A stretch of 9,633 nt of DNA. It comes from an uncultured Mycoplasmataceae bacterium (GTDB taxonomy: Bacteria; Bacillota_I; Bacilli_A; Mycoplasmatales; Mycoplasmoidaceae). Of the stretch, positions 1-8,000 are shown piece after piece. The translations under genes and the position numbers were made by a program. The DNA lies in the NCBI GenBank assembly GCA_949299825.1, contig CASGBP010000091.1:1-9633 (forward strand). The letters are read 5' to 3'. Under the pieces are notes generated by a model. That model worked only from the letters and a program-made list of their open reading frames with translations. It was not told the origin of the DNA and made no database searches. Every line of letters starts with the position of its first letter. Positions within the stretch are counted from its first letter, which is position 1.

Positions 1-352
1 AAAAAAAGAATCTAAAGAAAAAAATAAAATTATAGAAGAAAAACAAGTTACAGAATCAAATGAAAAAATCAAAGCTATCAAAGATTCTTCTAATTTAAGA
101 AGTTCAACAAAAATTCCAATTGATGTAATTGCCTTAGTAGAAAATTTTGGAGGAATTGAAAATATTGTAAACGTTGAAAATAGTTTATCAACAGTTCAAA
201 TTTTTGTAAAAGATAAAAGCATTATAAAAAAGGATAAAATAAAAGAAATAATTAATGGTAAGGGTATATCTGTTATTGGCCAAAAAGTGTCTTTAGTTTG
301 TGGAGATTTTGCTGAAGCTTTAAAACATGAAATATTAAACTTAAAAAACTAA
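1..352 (+). CDS. PTS EIIB-like protein, C-terminal part (5' end outside window), active-site Cys absent
   Basis: This is the 3' part of a gene whose frame is open from base 2 to the TAA at 350-352, about 116 residues. The first 40 or so residues are a charged Lys/Glu-rich stretch that looks like a linker. After it comes a fold resembling the EIIB domain of glucose/sucrose-family PTS permeases: a VENFGGIENI segment like the family's (hydrophobic)-GGxxNI start, then a beta-strand ending in VKD, then GISVIGQKVSLVCG like the family's GV-xxx-QVIxG region. In working EIIB domains a phosphorylated Cys lies in a C-(I/V)-T-R-L-R motif. Here the aligned segment reads SLSTVQI, with Ser (bases 182-184) in place of Cys and no TRLR. 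Phosphotransfer by the usual mechanism is therefore unlikely. The protein may be a regulatory or structural relative, or a decayed copy. No start codon is visible. It converges with serS and the stop codons overlap. Confidence 0.6.
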   Translation, partial: KKESKEKNKIIEEKQVTESNEKIKAIKDSSNLRSSTKIPIDVIALVENFGGIENIVNVENSLSTVQIFVKDKSIIKKDKIKEIINGKGISVIGQKVSLVCGDFAEALKHEILNLKN

Positions 353-1620
353 ATCTTATCAAGATTCATGTATGGTTTTAATGCATTTGGAATTTTAATA
401 CTACCATCTTCTTGCTGATAATTTTCAACAACGGCACATCATAAACGATCAATTGCAAGACTTGAACCATTCAAAGTGTGAACAAATTTGTTTTTTCCAT
501 CACTATCCTTATATCTAATTTTTGCTCTTCTGGCTTGAAAATCAATACAATTTGAACATGAAGAAATTTCCTTATATGCTTGATAAGAAGGAAGTCAAAC
601 CTCCAAATCATATGTTTTTGTAGAACTAAAACCTGTATCACCAGTACATAACAAAACTCTTCTAAATGGGAGCTCAAGTTTTTCCAGAATAGATTCAGCA
701 TGAGATGTCATTTTTTCTAAAACATCAAATGAATTTTCTGGTAAAGAAAAAGCTACTAATTCACTCTTGTGAAATTGATGTAATCTTATTACTCCTTTTG
801 TATCTCTTCCAGCAGAACCTGCCTCACTTCTAAAACAAGATGTATTTGATGTCAAGAAAATTGGTAATTTATTTTTATCAATAATAGTATCTTGATACAA
901 ATTGACTAATTGAACCTCAGCAGTAGGAGAAAGATAAAAATTACTATTTTCGATTTTAAATAAATCATCCTTAAACTTAGGTAATTGACCAGAACCTAAT
1001 AAAGCATTTTCATTCAAGATTTCCTGAGGTAATACTTCTATGAAACCAGCTTTTACATTTTCATCTAAAGTAAATTGTTGTAATGCTCTATATAATTTAG
1101 CTCCTTTGTCAAAGTAAGTAATAAATCTACTTCCTGTTAATTTCGTTGCCTCTTCTTGTAAAAATAAATTTTTATTTTTAGCTAATACTCAGTGTGGCAA
1201 TGGATCAAAATTAAATTTAGTTGGTTCAAATACTCTTTTAATTTCTTTATTTGAATTTTCATCACTACCTATTACAACTGAATCATCACAAATATTTGGA
1301 ATTAATAATAATTCATTATTTATTTTAATTTTAAGATCATTAATTTTTATTTCCAATTCATCAATAGCAACCTTAATTGATGATACTTTGTTTTTTAGAT
1401 CATTTAATTTCGTTACATCTTCTTTATTTTTCACATACTCAGAAATTTTTGAGGATAAAATATTTCGCTCATTATTTAATGCCTGTTGTTTAGTCATTAA
1501 TTCCTTCAATAAATTATCTTGCTCTACTAGAGTTGGTAAACTAGTAATATCAAATTTCTTATCATGTAATTTTTTTACTGTTTTTTTGAAATCTACTTTT
1601 AATAAATTAATGTCAAACAT
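349..1620 (-). CDS. serS: Seryl-tRNA synthetase (SerRS)
   Basis: This class II aminoacyl-tRNA synthetase activates serine with ATP and loads it onto tRNA-Ser in the cytosol. The frame is 423 codons plus TAG, the normal family length. Residues about 25-110 are Lys/Glu/Leu-rich and fit the N-terminal antiparallel coiled-coil arm that grips the long variable arm of tRNA-Ser. The motif-1 region holds GSRF and KGAKLYRAL. The serine-binding TAE is at 233-235. Motif 2 starts at FRSEAGSAGRD with R264 and continues to the HQFHKSE segment ending at E287. Motif 3 is NGSSLAIDR (384-392) with its ATP-binding Arg. The C-terminus has the typical ENYQQEDGSIKIP and LKPYMN segments. Trp144, 342 and 394 are TGA, so a standard-code reading breaks the gene. 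The ATG at 1618-1620 gives the usual MFDINLLK start. It is divergent from the ATPase gene and convergent with the EIIB-like gene. Confidence 0.97.
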
Positions 1621-1650
1621 ATTAAAAATTATATAAGATTTTATAAATTA
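1621..1650 (-). promoter_or_regulatory. Candidate serS promoter (-10 box), possibly giving a near-leaderless mRNA
   Basis: On the minus strand a perfect TATAAT lies at 1628-1633, only 7 nt upstream of the serS ATG. If it is used, transcription would start at or within a base or two of the start codon. No Shine-Dalgarno sequence is visible, which agrees with leaderless translation. No convincing -35 box is seen at the expected spacing. In DNA this AT-rich a TATAAT can arise by chance, so this is a candidate only. Confidence 0.4.
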
Positions 1651-1719
1651 AGAATTTAATATTTAGATTATGTTAAAAACACAAATTTTATGAATTCACT
1701 TTGAATTTCCCCCTCAAAT

Positions 1720-1750
1720 TTGTGAAATTTTCTCTAAAATCTATTAGAAT
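1720..1750 (+). promoter_or_regulatory. Candidate promoter of the ATPase gene
   Basis: A TTGTGA (1720-1725) and a TAGAAT (1745-1750) are separated by 19 nt and lie just upstream of the ATPase ATG at 1759. They could be -35 and -10 boxes, though the spacing is at the long limit. The same stretch holds a small inverted repeat, AAATTT-GTG-AAATTT (1716-1730), which could be an operator or chance. No Shine-Dalgarno sequence precedes the ATG. Confidence 0.25.
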
Positions 1751-1758
1751 ATGTTTAT

Positions 1759-3057
1759 ATGTTTCATAGAAAAATTTTAAAAGAAATTGAGGAGTGAAAA
1801 CTTCGACATAACAATAAAGTATTGATCATTGAAGGAATGAAAAAGGTAGGAAAAACTTCAACTATTCTAGAATTTGCTAAAGATTACTATAATCATGTTA
1901 TTCATTTAAATCTACATCAAAATAAGAGTATGAAAGAGATATTTCTTGGAGATTATGATTTTGAAAGTATAGAAAACAAAATTAAATCAATTCAAGAATT
2001 TGAAAATATACCAATTGATAAAAATACATTACTTTTTATTGATGAGGTACAAGAATTTCCTAGAGTTTTATTAAGCATAAAAAATTTTTCAGAAGCTTGT
2101 AAAATTGATGTTGTAATTTCTAGTTGTTTTTTTGATGAGAATCAAAGACAACTTTTAAAAGATAACGAACAATATATAAAAGTAGTTAAATTACTACCTT
2201 TAGATTTTGAAGAATTCTTATGAGCTGTGCAATTTCCTAATGAGTTCATAACAGAAGTTAAAAATGCATTTAAAAATAAGGTAGCAATTGATTCTAAAAT
2301 TCATAAAGATTTATCCAAATTTTTTTACCTTTATTTATTGTTAGGTGGTATGCCAGAGGTAATAGATGAATATTTACAAACTAAGAAAATGGTATATGCA
2401 AAACAAATTCAAAAGAAAATAATTGCTGCTTATTTCTTATATATTACACAAGATGGACCAAAGCATGAAAGACAAAAAATCATTGAGGTAATGAATTCTT
2501 TACCTGGACAACTAACAAAAAATAGCAAAAAATTTATGTTTTCAAAGATTAGTAAGCATGCAAGATCTACTTGATACACAAAGGCTCTTACATGATTAAT
2601 TGATGCAAATTTAGTTAATATTTCTAGAAATTTAATTGAAGATGAAAATAATTCAAAAAGTTGAGTTGAAAACATAGATCATTTTAGAGTTTACTTTGCA
2701 GATACTGGTTTATTGGCATGTATGTTTGATGATGATGTTATTAGTGAGATAAAAAAAGAAAAGGCTTCAAATATCAAATCAGCCTTATATACAAATTTAG
2801 TAAGTCAAATGTTAGTTGCTAATAAACATTTACTTTTTTACTTTACAAGGAAAAGTTCAATAAACATTGAATTTGTTGTAAATAAAGAGGATGAAGTTGT
2901 TCTAATTGAATCACGACCTAATGATAATCGATCTAAATCTTTAATTACTATTCTTGCTGAGAATCCAAATCTAAATGGCATTAAATTATCTAATGAAAAC
3001 ATTGAAATTAAAAATAATAAGTTAATTTTGCCTTGATATTGTGTTTTCCTAATTTAA
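1759..3057 (+). CDS. AAA+ ATPase of the DUF4143 type (accessory ATP-binding protein)
   Basis: In code 4 this is one frame of 432 codons ending in TAA. Under the standard code it falls into pieces because Trp13, 155, 272, 279, 302 and 426 are TGA. It starts MFHRKILKEIEEWK, the usual opening of this family, which fixes the ATG at 1759. The Walker A motif is GMKKVGKT (26-33) and Walker B is LLFIDE (91-96). Then come LLPLDFEEFL (145-154), GGMPE (196-200) and YFADTGLL (312-319), all marks of the ATPase-plus-DUF4143 architecture. In many relatives the C-terminal part is nuclease-like, with E...EVDF...EVK residues. Here the aligned positions read ALYTN, NIEFVV and IESR, so those residues are largely replaced. 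The GR that often follows sensor 1 is also not seen. The gene stands alone on its strand between serS and uvrB. Cellular role and partners are unknown; this family is common and often multi-copy in mycoplasmas. Confidence 0.85.
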
Positions 3058-5021
3058 TTATTGTCCTTTTCAACACTCAACTCTAGAATCTTATCCCTCA
3101 ATTCTGCAGCTAATTCATATTCTTGATTTTTAGCAGCTTTTAACATCATGTTTTTTAATTGCTTGATTGATAACTCATTTATATTCTTGTCTTTCTTTTT
3201 TGATAATTTATCATCTTTTATTACTATTTCATCTGGTAATGCTTTCTTTATTGTTTTTGGCACAATATTATTTTCTTCATTATATTTAATTTGAATCGCT
3301 CGTCTTCTATTAGTTTCATCAATTGCTAATTGCATATCTTTTGAAATTGTATCAGCATACATTATAATGTGTCCTTTTTCATTTCTTGCAGCTCTACCAA
3401 TAATTTGAATTAATGATTTTGAGCTTCTAAAAAATCCAGGTTTATCTGCATCAAAAATGCAAACAAGTGAAACTTCAGGTACATCAATACCTTCTCTTAA
3501 AAGATTTATGCCTACTACTGCATCATATCGATCTCTTCTTAAATCATTTAGAATTTTTAACCGTTCTAAGGTTTTTAATTCATTATGTAAATATGCAACC
3601 TTGATATTTCTAGATTTTAATAATTCTGTTAGTTCCTCAGCCATTCTAATTGTCATAACTGAAATAAAAGTTTTATCCTTGTTTTGCTTTTGTTTTGTTA
3701 ATACATTCACTAAATCTTCAATTTGGTTTCTAGTTGATCTAATTTCAATAGTTGGATCTAAAAGTCCAGTTGGTCTAACAATTTGTTCAACTAATAAATT
3801 ATTTGAATCTTCTATTTCTCAATCATTTGGAGTTGCAGAAATGTAAATTGTCTTATTTTGCTTATCATTAAATTCTTCAAAATTTAATGGCCTATTATCG
3901 AGTGCAGAAGGCAATCTAAAACCATATTCTACTAAAGTTTCCTTTCTACTTCTATCAGTGTTATACATCCCTCTAACTTGTGGTAATGTCATATGAGATT
4001 CATCAACTACTAATAATCATCCATCTTTATGTAAATTAAAAAAATCAAATAATGTATAAGGTGTTTGACCTTCTTTTCTTAATTCTAGATGTCTAGCATA
4101 ATTTTCAATACCTGAACAATAACCAAATTCCTTCATTGATTCTAGATCAAATTTAGTACGTTGTTCAATTCTTTGAGCCTCAATTAATTTTTCATTACTT
4201 TTAAAAAATTTAACTCTTTCTATCATTTCATCATATATTCTTTTAAATGATTCTTCCTTGCTGGTGCTATCAATGATATATTCATCAGCTGGAGGAATTA
4301 TTACTTTGTCTAATTTTTCAATAACTTCTCCTGTTAAAGAATTAATTTTTGTTATTTTTTCTATTTCATCTCCAAAAAAAGAAATTCTAATAATATATTC
4401 ATCACTAAAACCAAAAGCAATTTCTAACACATCTCCTTTGTTTCGAAAAGTACCAGGTTTTAAATCAATTGCATTAAACTGATAATTTAATTTAACCAAA
4501 TCGCTTCTTATTTCCTTAATACTTTTATTTTCGTTTATTTTTAAAACAAATTTGAATTGATCAAAATCCTTAGCAGAAACACTAGCATATATAGCTGCAA
4601 CTGATGCCACCACAATAACATCATCATACTCAGTTAAGGAGTTTAATGTTGATAATCTTAGCATTTCAATTTCATTATTTGCCTTTGCAGTTTTTTCAAT
4701 ATAAGTATCACTTTTAGGTATATATGCCTCAGGTTGATAAAAATCAAAATATGAAACAAAATATTCAACATGATTATTAGGAAATAATGCTTTTAATTCT
4801 TGATAAAGTTGACCAGCAAGGGTTTTGTTATGCGCTAATACTAAGGTAGGTTGATTTAAATCACTTATCACATTAGCAATTGTAAAAGTTTTTCCTGTTC
4901 CTGTTGCCCCAAGTAAAACTTGTTTTTTTTTCTTATTTTTAAAATTAGTAATTAGTTGATTAATTGCTTTTGGTTGATCGCCTGTTGGTTTATACTCAGA
5001 TACTAATTTAAAGTTAGACAT
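3054..5021 (-). CDS. uvrB: UvrABC excinuclease subunit B
   Basis: UvrB verifies DNA damage handed over by UvrA and then recruits UvrC for incision in nucleotide excision repair. The frame is 655 codons, close to the usual length. In order, it shows an N-terminal GDQPKAI Q-motif-like segment (14-20), Walker A GATGTGKT (38-45), the damage-clamping beta-hairpin region with YFDFYQPEAYIPKSDTYIEK (91-110), and DESH in place of DEAD (340-343). Helicase motifs V and VI follow, GINLLREGIDVPE (504-516) and QIIGRAAR (539-546), and finally a UVR coiled-coil domain (about 613-649) that binds UvrC. Trp335 and Trp401 are TGA. The ATG at 5019-5021 begins MSNFKLVSEYKPTGDQP, a typical UvrB N-terminus. It lies 3 nt after the secA stop on the same strand, so it is probably translated from the secA message by coupling. 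The only upstream SD-like sequence is a weak AGAAG run in the last secA codons. Confidence 0.97.
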
Positions 5022-5024
5022 ATA

Positions 5025-8000
5025 TTATCTTCTTCTAATTGAAGCTACTGTGTCATCATCGTCATAAGGAGAGTTATTAACTCTATTAATATAACTATTA
5101 GAAAGCATTGTTGGTACCTTGTTAGTATTGTTTCGTCTTACTGGTTGGTTAACTTTCATTGTAGGAGGTAACTGATTGTTTTGTTTCATTGTTGGCACAG
5201 GTCTTAATGGAATACCTTGTTTATTATAAAGTTGATTATTATTAACTTGTTGATTAACTTCTTGTTCATTTGTATGAATCATATAAGGATCAACTATATC
5301 GTCATATTCTTCATCTTCATAATAGTAATCATTATCATCATAATTTGCTAACTCTTCATAACTTCTTTCGATTTCTTCTTGTTGTTGAATTAAGGCTTTT
5401 TCTTTCTCTAATAAAGCTAATCTTTCTTCTTCAATTTTCTTTCTTTCAGCCATCAATTTTTCTTGCTGTTCATTTTCAATTTTTCTTCTTATTTCTTCTT
5501 CCATTAATGCTCTTGCTTCATGTTCTTTTAATTCTCTAATTTGATTTTGTTGTTCTTTATAAAAAGCATCTTGTTCTTTAATTGCATTTAATAACATTTC
5601 ATGAATTTCTTTTAACTCTGAATTTTCATTACTAACTAATTTGGCTATCTCTTGTTCTTGTTCTATTTGTTTTTGTACCAATCTATTATTAATATCATCA
5701 ATTTCTTTTCTTAAATTTCTAATTTCTTCATCTTTTGCATTATTTAATAAATCTTGGGTTCTTTGATCCAATTGTTTTTCCTTATTTTGGATTCTTTTAT
5801 TTAACTCATCTTCATTTAATAATTGCTTTGTTGGTTTCTTGGTAAATGTATAATTGTCAATTTTATCATGATCATCTCTAGTAAAAGTTTCAAATGGCTT
5901 ATTATTTTGATTAATTGTAGGATTAGGTTTAGCATCATTAATCACGTTTGTTTGGATAGGCTTTGAAGCAGTAGGAGGAACATTTTCTGGTTTTGAACTT
6001 GGTTTATTTGCTTTTTGAGTACCTGCTATACCATCGTAGTCAATATCTACTTGTTTTGGCTTTATATCACTATTTACAATGTTTAAAACTTGATCCATAA
6101 AATTATTACTACTTTGTTGAGTAGGACCAGGTTTATTTGTTCTTGGCTGTTCACCTATTGGTGGTAATGAAGAAGTAGGTTGATTAGTAGTATTTGAAAC
6201 ACCTTGTGAAACTTTTGGTGAAGATGGAATAGGAGGAGGAGTGGTTTTTGTTTCATTAGAATTAATATTAGGTTCAGTATAACCAGTCATTATTTGATCT
6301 AATATTTGCTTAGAATTTTTATCTGGTTCCTGGTTAATAGATTGTTTTTTTGATAAACCTAGAATTTCATCTACAACATTATTTATCTTATCACTATTTG
6401 AACTTGACATAATAATTGACTCCTTGTTCTTGTTATCTCCAACAAAATTACTATTTATTGTATCATTTTCTTTCACTTCTTTAGTAATAGATTGTGAAAG
6501 AGAAAGATCATCAATTGTATGATTTGATTTTGAATTTAACTCATATGAGTTATCTGAAGGTAAAACTATTTGATTTCCAGTAGTAAATGCATCAAAAATA
6601 TCAACAGGTTTTCTTGGTGATGTTTCATTTCTTGTAGCAATATTTTTCTTGTTTTCATCGTCAAAACCAAGAATTCCAAAAATTGTTTCACTAGCTATAT
6701 TAATGATTATGTTGTAGAACAACCTATCTGAATCCTCAACATAAATGTTTAATGGAGATTTTTGTTCAAAACTTCTTAACGTTACACTATCTCTTAATTT
6801 TTGAATTTTATCTAAAAACTTGGTTCAATTAGCATCCATCGAAGAAATGATGATGTTTCTTCATAATTGATTAGCTATTGGTTTTGTTAATTGTTTATAT
6901 TTTTTATAAACCAATAATCTTATTTCATTTGTAAAGAAATCAAAAATCTCAGATACAGTTTTCTTTGATAAAGCTTCTTCATCAACTTTTAATTTAATTC
7001 CACAACGACTTTCAATATCAATTACTAATTCATGAACATCAATCATATCAATGTTTTCTTGATTACGATTCAAAATTAATAGAACATCAACAATCCTTGG
7101 AATCATTCTAAAAACAATTTCAATGATATTATCAGATGTTAATACTGCATCTCTTTGCTTGTAAAAAAGTTCTCGTTGTTCACTTAACACATAATCATAA
7201 TCAATTAAGTTTTTTCTTATATCAAAGTTCATATTTTCAACTCTTTTTTGAGTCTTATTTAAAAGTCTTGAAAAAAACTTTAAATCAATAACTTCTTCAC
7301 CTAATTTATATTGTGCTTTGTCAAAAAAATCAGTTGCAAAACGTTTAAAAATTAAATCTTGCAATGAAATAAAAAATCTAGATTCACCAGGGTCACCTTG
7401 ACGACCAGATCTACCTCTTAATTGATTATCAATTCTACGAGATTCATTTCTTTCTGTACCTAAAACATATAATCCCCCAAGTTCTTCTACCCCAGGACCT
7501 AACTTTATATCAGTACCTCTACCAGCCATATTAGTTGCAATAGTAACTGCACCTCTTTGTCCAGCATTTGCAATTATTTTTGCTTCCTCAGCGTGTTTTT
7601 TTGCATTTAATACATTATGTTCAATACCAATTTTGTCTAGCATTTTATGTAACAATTCAGAATCATCAACAGAAACTGTACCAACTAAAATAGGTTGTCC
7701 AGTTGCATGACGTTTTTTAATATCTGCAACAATGTATTTTCACTTTAATTGTTTAGTTGCAAAAATATAATCAGGATGGTCAATTCGTTTTTTTGGTTTG
7801 TTAGTTGGAATATCAACAACAACCATATTATAAATATTTAATAATTCATTCTTTTCAGTTAAAGCAGTACCTGATACACCAGATAATTTTTTATACAATC
7901 TAAAGAAAGATTGATAAGTAATTGTAGCAACAGTTAAATTTTCAGGTTCAATTGGAACTCTTTCTTTTGCTTGAATAGCTTGATGCAAACCAGCTGAATA

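Noticed and set aside
1242..1258. The acidic Tyr-rich patch of the SecA tail (residue numbers) as an EAGR box of attachment-organelle proteins
   Set aside because: EAGR boxes are rich in aromatic residues and glycine. This patch has no Gly or Trp and is dominated by Asp/Glu/Tyr, so the likeness is only in general composition.
349..1620. serS, the ATPase, uvrB and secA as broken pseudogenes
   Set aside because: All apparent breaks are TGA codons, several at positions where the family has Trp or a large hydrophobic residue. Reading code 4 restores complete proteins without any frameshift.
1716..1730. AAATTT-GTG-AAATTT as a regulator-binding site
   Set aside because: AAATTT is self-complementary and frequent in this AT-rich sequence. 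With no known regulator, it is mentioned only within the promoter entry.
1788..1794. GAGGAG inside the 5' end of the ATPase gene as a ribosome-binding site for a later start
   Set aside because: No ATG follows at a useful distance, and the upstream ATG gives the family's normal N-terminus. The next in-frame ATG lies within Walker A.
5270..5539. + strand open frame rich in Leu, Phe and His, resembling a membrane protein
   Set aside because: It is the antisense of the Glu/Lys/Asp-rich coiled-coil region of SecA. The hydrophobicity is a by-product of complementing GAA/AAA codons.
5025..6722. The SecA tail as an independent gene starting at the TTG at 6720-6722
   Set aside because: That TTG is residue 782 in the middle of conserved SecA sequence (two-helix-finger/scaffold end), in the same frame, with no stop before it in code 4. 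It encodes Leu, not a start.
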